Shown: in pieces, positions 26,801 to 34,082 of the stretch
Numbering within the stretch: the stretch's first letter is position 1
How the letters are laid out: each line of letters opens with the position of its first letter
NCBI GenBank assembly: GCA_022796875.1
Contig: JAAWJJ010000016.1
Span: 1 to 59,209 of the forward strand
Direction of reading: 5' to 3'
From: Eubacterium sp.
GTDB taxonomy: Bacteria > Bacillota > Clostridia > Lachnospirales > Lachnospiraceae
DNA: 59,209 nt
The notes under the pieces: generated by a model
The model's database searches: none
What the model was told of the DNA's origin: nothing
What the model saw: the letters and a program-made list of their open reading frames with translations, nothing else
Translations under genes and position numbers: made by a program

Positions 26801-27508
26801 ATGAGAAATGAATTGTTACTAATAGCATCTATTTTGGTGATCTATTTCGGGGTATTGCTTATGTTTCGTCTGTTTGGGGAACATGGGCTTTATACATGGA
26901 CGGCGATCGCAACGATTGCCGCTAATATTGAAGTGCTGATCGTAATAAAAGCTTTTGGCATGGAGATGACATTGGGAAATGTACTGTTTGCGTCGACATT
27001 TCTGGTGACGGATATTATCAGCGAACTGTTTGGGAAAAAAGAAGCGAAGAGGGCAGTCTATATTGGAATTGCAACTTCCGTGGCGTTTATTGTTCTTTCA
27101 CAGATGTGGTTATGTTATCTTCCGGCGGCATCTGATTGGGCCATGCCGTCCATGCAGGCGATCTTTTCCAACACGCCGCGCCTGATGATTGCCGGAGTGG
27201 CGGTTTATATTGTGGTTCAATTGCTGGACGTGTGGCTTTATCACAAATGGTGGGCCTTTACGAATCGCAGGTTTGGCGATACCAAACGGTTTTTGTGGCT
27301 GCGCAATAACGGTTCGACTCTGATTTCGCAGGCGTTAAACGCAATTCTTTATACATGGGCCGCATTTTTTGGAGTTTATCAGGTGAATACCCTGGTTTCA
27401 ATTGCCGTTTCCAGCTATCTGATTTTTATTGTTACGAGCCTTGCGGATACTCCTTTTGTTTATCTGGCCAGAAAAATGCATGGAAAAGGAGAGATGATGG
27501 TTCGTTAA
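26801..27508 (+). CDS. queuosine precursor transporter (VUT/YhhQ family)
   Basis: A 235-residue membrane protein of the vitamin-uptake-transporter / YhhQ family, with about six hydrophobic helices. Family blocks are ATIAANIEVLIVIKAFG, TFLVTDIISELFGKKEAKRAV (about 66-86) and LRNNGSTLISQALNAILYT (about 167-185). Members import queuine, preQ1 or preQ0 for making queuosine in tRNA. The gene is 79 nt after the radical SAM gene, across a tandem repeat, with AGAGGAAAGG before the ATG. Both are probably under the preQ1-type riboswitch. tgt, which inserts the base, is at 48154-49287. The 3' end overlaps the convergent LysR gene by 4 nt. Confidence 0.88.
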   Translation: MRNELLLIASILVIYFGVLLMFRLFGEHGLYTWTAIATIAANIEVLIVIKAFGMEMTLGNVLFASTFLVTDIISELFGKKEAKRAVYIGIATSVAFIVLSQMWLCYLPAASDWAMPSMQAIFSNTPRLMIAGVAVYIVVQLLDVWLYHKWWAFTNRRFGDTKRFLWLRNNGSTLISQALNAILYTWAAFFGVYQVNTLVSIAVSSYLIFIVTSLADTPFVYLARKMHGKGEMMVR

Positions 27509-28428
27509 ACCGGCGTATTGCTTTCCCCGCCGCCTGTGGTATCCTGAGAGGTCAGAAGATTGATAAACAACGAAATGGCCGGATTGTAGTTTTCTTTTTT
27601 CCAGATGGCGACAAGGTTGATCGTATTGCCGTTTTTGACCGGAAGACAGCGCAGGGATTCGTTTTTGCAAAGCGTGGAATTGTTGTCAATGATTGAAAAT
27701 CCCTCTCCGCCCTGGATCATCAGGCTGATTTGCTCCGTGGATTGCGTGGTTTTGATTTTATTCGGAGTGAATCCGTGTAATTTGCATAATTCAACCATGC
27801 CCTGATAGCCGCCTTGTGAAATTCCGGGACTGATTGTGATCAGATCATCATTGCGCAGGTCTTCCAGACGGATAGAGCGTGCGTTTGCCAGAGGATGGTA
27901 TTTGGAAATTGCGCACAGCGGTGTGGAACGCAAGATCGACTGATAGACGACATTGTACGGAAGATAACTATCAATATCAAAGCCGAGCGTAATGGAAATA
28001 TCAATATTTCCATGTTCTAAACTTTCCCGCATTTCTTTGAAATTTCCGCGGATAAATGAAATGTCGACGTTTGAGTATTTTTTGCGCAGAATCCCCAGGG
28101 CATGCGGCAGGAATGATTCTGTTTTCTGCGATTCCACGATGCCTAAAGACAGGCTGGCCTGTGTGGAAATATTTGCCTGTCTGGCTTTTTCCAGAGCGGC
28201 GTCGCTTGCCTCCAGCAGTTTTTGGAACTCTTCGTATAAGACGGCGCCTGCCGGAGTCAGACGCACATATTTTTTTGTGCGGGCAAATAGCTGCATCCCA
28301 ATCTCTTTTTCCAGATTTGATATATTTCGGCTGAGGGAAGATTGGGCAATAAACATTTCGTTGGCGGCTTCGGTAAAATTCAGATGGCTGGCGGCTGCCA
28401 GAAAGCATTTGATTTGAAAAGTGGTCAT
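27505..28428 (-). CDS. LysR family transcriptional regulator
   Basis: A 307-residue LTTR. The N-terminal winged HTH is typical (FLAAASHLNFTEAANEMFIAQSSLSRNISNLEKEIGMQLFARTKKYVRLTPAG, residues 9-61). A linker helix and a periplasmic-binding-like effector domain (about 90-295) follow. It is convergent with the queuosine transporter gene and divergent from the amidase gene. LysR proteins often act on a divergent gene, but that neighbour here is not a metabolic gene, so the target is unknown. Confidence 0.92.
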   Translation of the reverse strand: MTTFQIKCFLAAASHLNFTEAANEMFIAQSSLSRNISNLEKEIGMQLFARTKKYVRLTPAGAVLYEEFQKLLEASDAALEKARQANISTQASLSLGIVESQKTESFLPHALGILRKKYSNVDISFIRGNFKEMRESLEHGNIDISITLGFDIDSYLPYNVVYQSILRSTPLCAISKYHPLANARSIRLEDLRNDDLITISPGISQGGYQGMVELCKLHGFTPNKIKTTQSTEQISLMIQGGEGFSIIDNNSTLCKNESLRCLPVKNGNTINLVAIWKKENYNPAISLFINLLTSQDTTGGGESNTPV

Positions 28429-28614
28429 TTTTTGATTCTCCGTTTATTACGATAAAAATACATTTATTATAATACAAATTTAAAAAAAAATTTCGTGTTT
28501 TGTAACAATTAATATACATAAATACGCTATAATATTGCAAAACGATTATATTTATCTTAACATTTTTTATAATAAATGAAAAGAACAGAACAAACAGAAA
28601 GCGAAAAAACAGTA

Positions 28615-28694
28615 ACAGTTCCACACATCGTCGTCATTATGTGCTCATTCTTGCAAGCACGATCCGTACATAATTTTGGTAATGGCGGAACTGT
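28615..28694. repeat. 80-nt palindromic element, copy 1
   Basis: Outer arms ACAGTTCC (28615-28622) / GGAACTGT (28687-28694), inner arms ATTATGT / ACATAAT, and an apical GTGCT / AGCAC hairpin. The core (CATTATGTGCTCATT, GCAAGCA, CATAAT) is shared with copy 2 at 32806-32884. The outer arms differ in sequence but still pair in both. The right arm abuts the candidate start codon of the amidase gene. Confidence 0.7.
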
Positions 28695-28696
28695 AT

Positions 28697-29710
28697 ATGA
28701 AAGAATACTGGAGATTGATAAAAGGTATGGCAGGGGATACATGGGAAATGGCCGGAAAGGATCGCAGAAGCACAGCAAGCAGCAGGGGCCGGAGAAGTAC
28801 AGGGAGCGCAGTAAGTCAGAGAAGTACAGGGAGTTACAGCGGAAACCATAGAAGCCGCAGTTCGGGAAATCATGGCGGAAATCAGGGAAGCCGCAGTTCG
28901 GGAAATCATGGCGGAAACCATAGTTCGGGAAACTATAGAAGAACAACAGGAAACAGCATAAGTTATGGAGGGAGCGGATACAGAAAAAACACCGGAAGAA
29001 AACGCTATACGAATAACCGTTCCAGAAGGCGTAGGAAGAGAAGAAACCGGCAGATTGCTGCAAGGGTTATTTTGTTTCTGGCGATCGTTACCGTCGTTTC
29101 ATGGGCAGTGATACATATGAAAGATAGCGGCGGAAAGCAGACGGAAGCAAAAGTGAGGATGGAAACGGAAAAAGTCGTGCAAATTCCGCCGGAATTTGAT
29201 GTGGAGTTATTGGATATCAATGATTATTCGCGTCCGGCGCAGGCATTGGAGCAAGTGCGTGGGATTGTGATCCATTATACGGCGAATCCAGGTACGACGG
29301 CAAAGCAGAACCGTGATTATTTCAACGGTTTAAAAGATACCGGTGAAACAAAAGCGAGCAGCCATTTTATTGTCGGGATGGAGGGAGAGATAGTCCAGTG
29401 TATTCCGACCGCGGAGATTGCATATGCTTCTAATGAGAGAAATTCCGATACGCTGGCGATAGAATGTTGTATAGAAGATGAAACGGGAAAATTTAATGAC
29501 GCTACTTACCGGTCGCTGGTGCATCTGGTAGCGTGGCTGTGCGGGAAATTTGAACTGAATACGGAAGATGTCATCCGGCATTATGACGTTACAGGGAAAA
29601 ATTGTCCCAAATTTTTTGTGGAACATGAAGACGCCTGGCGGCAGTTTAAGGAAGACGTAAGACAGTATATAGAAGAGAACGGAGCAGTGCCGGGAGTGCA
29701 GGAGAGTTAA
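28697..29710 (+). CDS. membrane-anchored N-acetylmuramoyl-L-alanine amidase (amidase_2/PGRP fold)
   Basis: A 337-residue cell-wall hydrolase that cuts the bond between muramic acid and the stem peptide. The N-terminal ~100 residues are Ser/Gly/Asn/His/Arg-rich with direct repeats of SRSSGNHGGNQG type. A very basic RSRRRRKRRNRQ stretch and one membrane helix (VILFLAIVTVVSWAVI) follow, then the external zinc amidase domain. The Zn ligands lie in GIVIHYTANPG, VIRHYDVTG and GKNCPK. The start is uncertain: ATG 28697 has GGCGG upstream, but that lies in the 3' arm of the palindromic element. TTG 28676 and later ATGs are alternatives. It abuts the methyltransferase gene (1 nt). Confidence 0.82.
   Translation: MKEYWRLIKGMAGDTWEMAGKDRRSTASSRGRRSTGSAVSQRSTGSYSGNHRSRSSGNHGGNQGSRSSGNHGGNHSSGNYRRTTGNSISYGGSGYRKNTGRKRYTNNRSRRRRKRRNRQIAARVILFLAIVTVVSWAVIHMKDSGGKQTEAKVRMETEKVVQIPPEFDVELLDINDYSRPAQALEQVRGIVIHYTANPGTTAKQNRDYFNGLKDTGETKASSHFIVGMEGEIVQCIPTAEIAYASNERNSDTLAIECCIEDETGKFNDATYRSLVHLVAWLCGKFELNTEDVIRHYDVTGKNCPKFFVEHEDAWRQFKEDVRQYIEENGAVPGVQES
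28853..28930 (+). repeat. 36-nt coding tandem repeat in the amidase gene
   Basis: AGCCGCAGTTCGGGAAATCATGGCGGAAA appears twice (split here as AGCCGCAGTTCGGGAAATCA plus TGGCGGAAA) at about 28853 and 28889, with a third partial copy. It encodes S-R-S-S-G-N-H-G-G-N units on the inner side of the membrane helix. Confidence 0.75.
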
Positions 29711-29711
29711 T

Positions 29712-31196
29712 ATGCAGTTTTTGATAGAACAGATAAAAAGGAAAGAAGAAGTTCGTGCGGCTTTAAGTCAGTTAAAACAATGCCTGAAAGAAGACGGAGT
29801 AGTACAGGAGTTTTTGCAGTCAGCGGATCACGATATCGGTTTTTTATATGAATGTTTAAAAAATGAGGATGCAAAAACGAGGAAAAATGCAGCCGGCGTA
29901 TTGGAAAAACTGGCGGTGCAGGAAGCGTTGGATCCGCTTTATCAGGCCTGGTTAACAGAAAATACGTTGTTTGTAAACAGCAGTTATTTAAAGGCGATGG
30001 CGGCGCTGGACTGCCGGGAATATCTGTTGGACTTCAATGATCGTCTGGAACAGTTAGAAACGATGGAAATACCGGAGGAAGAGAAAAAGCACCGCCGGGA
30101 GGAAGTGCGCGCACTGCAAAAAATTCTGGTGCAGTCGCGGGGGATTGATACGCATGAATTTATAGAAAATAAAATGCCGGTTACCGTGCTTTTGACGGTT
30201 CATAAGGGGTACGGGCCTCTTTTATGCAGGCAGTTTAAAGAGGGAACTGCAAAAGTAGTGCCGCTTGGCGTGGTTGCCCGGATCAGTAATTTTAAAAAAC
30301 TGCAGAAAATCCGTTTTTGGAAAGAGCTGCTGATACCGGTAAAAATTTCGGATAAAGCGCCGGCAGAACCTGACATTCTTGCGGAACTTCTTGCTGATTC
30401 TAATATTTTAAAATTTTTGAAAGAATATCACAAAGGCGGGGACCGATACTATTTTCGGATGGATATTATCGGAAATCTGCCGCAGGACAGTAAAAATGAC
30501 CTGATAAAAAAAACAGCAGTGAGGTTAGAAGAAAAAAGCGGGCATCGGCTTGTAAATTCTGCGTCGGATTATGAAATAGAGATTCGTCTGTTTCGTACCA
30601 AAGACGGCTTTTTTTTGCCGTTTCTTCATCTGGGAACGATTCCGGATGAAAGGTTTGCTTATCGCCGGAAGATCCTGTCAACGGCAATGAATCCAGTGCA
30701 GGCCGCCCTGCTTGCGGAATTGTCAAAGCCGTACCTGAAGCCGCAGGCACAGGTATTGGATCCGTTTTGCGGAGCGGGAATATTGTTGATTGAGCGCCAG
30801 AAAGCAGTGGCGGCGAAAGTATTGTTCGGAACAGATACGTTTGGCGAAGCTGTGCTGACAGCCAGGGAAAATACAAAGGCTGCCGGAATTTCGGCAAATT
30901 ATATGAACCGTAATTTCTTTGATTTTACACATAAAAGCCTGTTTGACGAAATAATTACGGAATTTCCGGAGCAGTTAGACGGAAAGCGGGAAGAACTGGA
31001 TCGGCTATATGAAAGGTTTTTTGAAAAATGTACGCAGCTTCTGACAAAAAACGGTCGTCTTTTTCTGGTATCTAAAGAAGAGGGGCGGATTAAAAAGCAG
31101 ATGCGCCTTACAAAAAAATACCGCCTTTTACAGGAGCATATGCTCCGTGAAAAAAGCGGTCTGAAATTATTTATTATAGAAAGAAAAGAAGAATGA
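29712..31196 (+). CDS. THUMP/UPF0020-type RNA methyltransferase-like protein with HEAT-like N-terminus
   Basis: A 494-residue protein with three parts. The N-terminal helical region (about 1-140, KNEDAKTRKNAAGVLEKLAVQEALDPL) looks like a HEAT repeat. A THUMP-like middle follows (about 225-320), then a Rossmann methyltransferase with SAM motif I VLDPFCGAGILLIE (about 345-358). Relatives methylate guanine N2 in tRNA or rRNA and have a catalytic (D/N)xPF/Y motif IV. Here the matching stretch reads DEIITEFPEQ, where TNMPFG or TDPPYG is expected, so activity is doubtful or altered. Translation is probably coupled to the amidase gene just upstream. The start has CAGGAGAG. Confidence 0.75.
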   Translation: MQFLIEQIKRKEEVRAALSQLKQCLKEDGVVQEFLQSADHDIGFLYECLKNEDAKTRKNAAGVLEKLAVQEALDPLYQAWLTENTLFVNSSYLKAMAALDCREYLLDFNDRLEQLETMEIPEEEKKHRREEVRALQKILVQSRGIDTHEFIENKMPVTVLLTVHKGYGPLLCRQFKEGTAKVVPLGVVARISNFKKLQKIRFWKELLIPVKISDKAPAEPDILAELLADSNILKFLKEYHKGGDRYYFRMDIIGNLPQDSKNDLIKKTAVRLEEKSGHRLVNSASDYEIEIRLFRTKDGFFLPFLHLGTIPDERFAYRRKILSTAMNPVQAALLAELSKPYLKPQAQVLDPFCGAGILLIERQKAVAAKVLFGTDTFGEAVLTARENTKAAGISANYMNRNFFDFTHKSLFDEIITEFPEQLDGKREELDRLYERFFEKCTQLLTKNGRLFLVSKEEGRIKKQMRLTKKYRLLQEHMLREKSGLKLFIIERKEE

Positions 31197-31208
31197 TCTT
31201 TGAAAAGA

Positions 31209-32090
31209 TCAGCGCTCGGTGACATCGGCAGAGATATGACGCAGCAAAGTGATTTCCTCTTTATAAGGAGGAAATTTTTCTTTTGGATGATCCGGGTCTG
31301 CAATATAAGGCGTTTCCAATATTTTTGGAATATCGGTAAAATCAGGGTGATGTACGATATAATCCAGCGCTTTAAAACCAATCTCGCCTTTTCCAATATT
31401 TTCATGGCGGTCCTTTGCCGCGCCGCGCGGATTTTTGCTGTCGTTAATATGGAAAACAGCGATCCTGTCTTTGCCGATAATTTTATCAAATTCGTCCATA
31501 ACGCCGTCAAAATCATGTACGATATCATATCCGGCGTCATGGGTATGGCAGGTATCGAAACAGACGCGCAGTTTATCGCCGTATTTGACGCCGTCAATAA
31601 TGGCGGCAAGTTCTTCAAAAGTGCGTCCGATTTCGGAACCTTTTCCGGCCATGGTTTCCAAGGCGATTGTGCATGACGTATCCGGAGTCAGGACTTCATT
31701 TAATCCCTGTATAATCTGTCTGGTGCCGGCTTCCACTCCAGCGCCCACGTGGGAACCCGGATGAAGTACGACTGTTTTGGCTCCCATTGCAGCGGAGCGT
31801 TCCAGTTCGATTTTTAAAAAACTGACGGCCAGTTCGAAAGTTTCCGGTTTTGTAGTATTGGCCAGGTTGATAATGTAAGGGGCATGGATGACAATTTCGG
31901 AAATCCCATGTTCTTTTAAATATGCCCAGCCGGCTTCTATATTTAAATCTTTGATTTCTTTGCGCCGGGTATTTTGAGGAGCGCCGGTATACACCATCAG
32001 TGTATTGGCGCCGTAGCTTACCGCTTCTTTCGCGCTGTTTAAAAACATGTCTTTTCCGGACATGCCTACGTGTGATCCCAGAATCAGCAT
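31209..32090 (-). CDS. nfo: endonuclease IV (deoxyribonuclease IV)
   Basis: AP endonuclease family 2 enzyme for base-excision repair; cuts 5' of abasic sites using three zinc ions. 293 residues, normal length. Family metal-binding blocks are LGSHVGMSG near the start, [12 protein letters not shown] (about 66-77), [39 protein letters not shown] (about 177-190) and [36 protein letters not shown] precedes the ATG. Its start lies 12 nt after the stop of a truncated merR gene, so the two may share a transcript. Confidence 0.96.
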   Translation of the reverse strand: MLILGSHVGMSGKDMFLNSAKEAVSYGANTLMVYTGAPQNTRRKEIKDLNIEAGWAYLKEHGISEIVIHAPYIINLANTTKPETFELAVSFLKIELERSAAMGAKTVVLHPGSHVGAGVEAGTRQIIQGLNEVLTPDTSCTIALETMAGKGSEIGRTFEELAAIIDGVKYGDKLRVCFDTCHTHDAGYDIVHDFDGVMDEFDKIIGKDRIAVFHINDSKNPRGAAKDRHENIGKGEIGFKALDYIVHHPDFTDIPKILETPYIADPDHPKEKFPPYKEEITLLRHISADVTER

Positions 32091-32102
32091 AATAATCTCC
32101 TT

Positions 32103-32306
32103 TTATCTGTACTTTTTCATTCCCGTTTTTTTCAGACAGTCAATAATACGAAGTGCTGCAAGGTCATTTTCCGTAAAAATCTGATAGCCGGATTCCAGTC
32201 TTTCTACAAAGGGGAGCAGTCTTTCTTTGTCATAGTAACGGATGGTACTGGTTGGAATTCCCATTATTTTGGCCGCATTTTTGATGGTATAACTATTTGT
32301 TTCCAT
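32103..32306 (-). pseudogene. truncated MerR family regulator
   Basis: Only 67 residues remain. MERR-type HTH: YTIKNAAKIMGIPTSTIRYYDKERLLPFVERLESGYQIFTENDLAALRIIDCLKKTGM, then KKYR and stop. Full members have about 110-250 residues with a coiled coil and effector domain. The DNA-binding part is complete, so a bare DNA-binding protein is possible. It is divergent from a gutted Fe-alcohol dehydrogenase gene, the usual partner of this kind of MerR, which supports joint decay. Confidence 0.75.
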
Positions 32307-32410
32307 ATGGAAGCCTCCTGCCTGAAAAAGTTTCCTGAAAAACCTTGACTTTAAACTCGGCTTTCATGTTAAACTAAGGGCAATCAAAAGTCAAGGAGGA
32401 GAAAAATTTT

Positions 32411-32747
32411 ATGTTAGGAAATTTTTCATACTTTAACCCTATGAAACTATATTTTGGCGTGGATGCCCTTAAAAATTCGCTCGTGGAACTTGAAAAATAC
32501 GGCCGCAACGTCGCTCTTGTTTACGGGGGCGGGTCTGTCAGGAAAAACAGAAGAACAGCTTGTAAAAGAAAGGTTAGCCGCTATGAAAGCATGGATGAAA
32601 GAGGTTGGGTTGGCAATGAACTTTTCGGAACTGGATGTGACGGAAGAAATGATCGGCAATATTGTAGACGGTACGCTGATTCTGAAAGGCGTCAATAAAC
32701 TTCCTTCCGGGAATGATATACGGGAAGTGCTGCTTCAGGCGATGTAA
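32411..32747 (+). pseudogene. iron-containing alcohol dehydrogenase, internally deleted
   Basis: The N-terminus MLGNFSYFNPMKLYFGVDALKNSL...VALVYGGGS (from 32411) and the C-terminus GLSGKTEEQLVKERLAAMKAWMKEVGL...SGNDIREVLLQAM (to 32747) are both typical of the YqdH/butanol-dehydrogenase-type Fe-ADH but lie in different frames. They join inside GGGGGCGGG at about 32525-32534. Roughly 270 of about 385 residues are lost, including the iron ligands. A good ribosome binding site (AAGGAGGAG) and the promoter region remain intact. Confidence 0.85.
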
Positions 32748-32805
32748 CGGAAAGGCCGTGCCCCCTGTCCTGTGAAAAACAACTTGGAAATTGGGAGAAA
32801 ATGTC

Positions 32806-32884
32806 ACAGCTCAGCCATAGCCTGCATTATGTGCTCATTTATGCAAGCATGATTCGCCCATAATATCGGCTATGGCTGAACTGT
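32806..32884. repeat. 79-nt palindromic element, copy 2
   Basis: Outer arms ACAGCTCAGCCATAGCC (32806-32822) / GGCTATGGCTGAACTGT (32868-32884) pair at 16 of 17 positions. Inner arms are ATTATG / CATAAT and the apical stem is TGCT / AGCA. It shares its core with the element at 28615-28694. It sits in the gap between the Fe-ADH remnant and the MecA gene. Confidence 0.75.
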
Positions 32885-32953
32885 CAGGGAAAAATAAAAT
32901 TTCGTAGACAATTGGCATCAGAACGTATAAAATAGGGGTAAGAGGTGATTTTT

Positions 32954-33595
32954 ATGAAATTTGTAAAAGTAAATAAAGATACACTTAGGTGTTTAATCAG
33001 TGAAGAAGAAATGACAGGGTTTGGGATTGAAGTAGAAGAGTTGATCAGTAACCGTGACAAAGCGCAGGATTTTTTGCAGATGGTTCTCGCGGACGCAGAG
33101 GAAGAAACCGGGTTTCGGATAGACGAAACCTCAATATCGGTAGAGGCAACGCTTTTGCCGGGCAGGGGGATATCGCTGACGATATCGGCGAGTAATTATT
33201 CCAATGATATTAGTGATAAACTGCGTCGTTTTCATGAGGCGGTCAAAGATTATACAAAAATTCAGGAAGAAATACTGCACGGGCAGGAGCCGTCGGAACA
33301 AACCGTAAACAGTATGTTGATCTACACGGCCTCTTCCCTGGAAGAAATGGAAAAATTCTCGTGCCTGCTTCAGATTGAAGAGGTAAAGAGTTCTTTATAC
33401 AAGGTTGAAAACCAGCATTGTTATTATCTGATTCTGGAAAAAGAATTTAACGGAGATGAAATGCGCCAATTAGGCGCGGTCGGTCTGGAATTTGCAAAAG
33501 AAATGATACTGGATAAAAATGTAAAAAATTATGTTCAGGAGCATGGCACCTGTATTGTCGGCAGCCAGGCCTTGGAATTGTTAAACTCCCTGTAA
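32954..33595 (+). CDS. MecA-like adaptor protein
   Basis: A 213-residue protein of the MecA/YpbH family, adaptors that bring substrates to the ClpC-ClpP protease. Conserved N-terminal block DTLRCLISEEEMTGFGIEVEELI (about 8-30) with FLQMVLADAEEETGF, and a C-terminal ClpC-binding-type domain (SLEEMEKFSCLLQ...VENQHCYYLIL...LGAVGLEFAKEMI). The acidic linker between is short. ATG 32954 follows AAGAGGTGAT. It is a single gene closed by a terminator at 33640. Confidence 0.85.
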   Translation: MKFVKVNKDTLRCLISEEEMTGFGIEVEELISNRDKAQDFLQMVLADAEEETGFRIDETSISVEATLLPGRGISLTISASNYSNDISDKLRRFHEAVKDYTKIQEEILHGQEPSEQTVNSMLIYTASSLEEMEKFSCLLQIEEVKSSLYKVENQHCYYLILEKEFNGDEMRQLGAVGLEFAKEMILDKNVKNYVQEHGTCIVGSQALELLNSL

Positions 33596-33639
33596 AGGTA
33601 TATTGCAAAAACGGTTTTATAAAACGTATTTCAGTTGTT

Positions 33640-33685
33640 GCCGTATCTGTGATCGGAAAGTCACGGATACGGCAGCTTTTCTCTT
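33640..33685 (+). terminator. terminator after the mecA-like gene
   Basis: Stem GCCGTATCTGTGA (33640-33652) / TCACGGATACGGC (33661-33673), 12 of 13 pairs, then AGCTTTTCTCTTT. Confidence 0.8.
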
Positions 33686-33773
33686 TAAAAATTATATATT
33701 TCACATAGAAAACAACGATGGTTTGTAGTACAATGCAATCAGATGCGTTTCATATGTTTGGGAGGAATTATGT

Positions 33774-34064
33774 ATGAATCCAATGATTAAATACAGAGGT
33801 GGGAAATCAAAAGAGATTGCACACTTCATAGATAATATGCCAAGGGATTATTCAAGATATGTGGAGCCTTTTTTGGGCGGCGGAGCTTTATATTTTTATC
33901 TTCAGCCGGAACAAGCCATTATAAATGACATTAACAGCAGGTTATATCGGTTCTATAAAGAAATGCAGGAAAAATATCCGATAGCAAGGAGGCAATTGGA
34001 TAAACTCCAGAAAGAAAGAGAGTGGTATGCGAAGCTGAAAGATAAAGTATTAAACTGGTTATGA
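33774..34064 (+). pseudogene. N-terminal fragment of a Dam-type DNA adenine methyltransferase
   Basis: Only 96 residues. It opens with the family's KYRGGKSKEI (SAM motif X region) and EPFLGGGALYFYL (motif I), then INDINSRLYRFYKEMQEK, and ends at KLKDKVLNWL. Complete enzymes have about 260-300 residues and the catalytic DPPY motif, which is absent here. It keeps a good ribosome binding site (GGGAGG). The abrupt end in frame suggests an internal deletion. It is probably a remnant of a phage or restriction system. Confidence 0.8.
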
Positions 34065-34082
34065 AGCCGCTTCCATGGTTTC

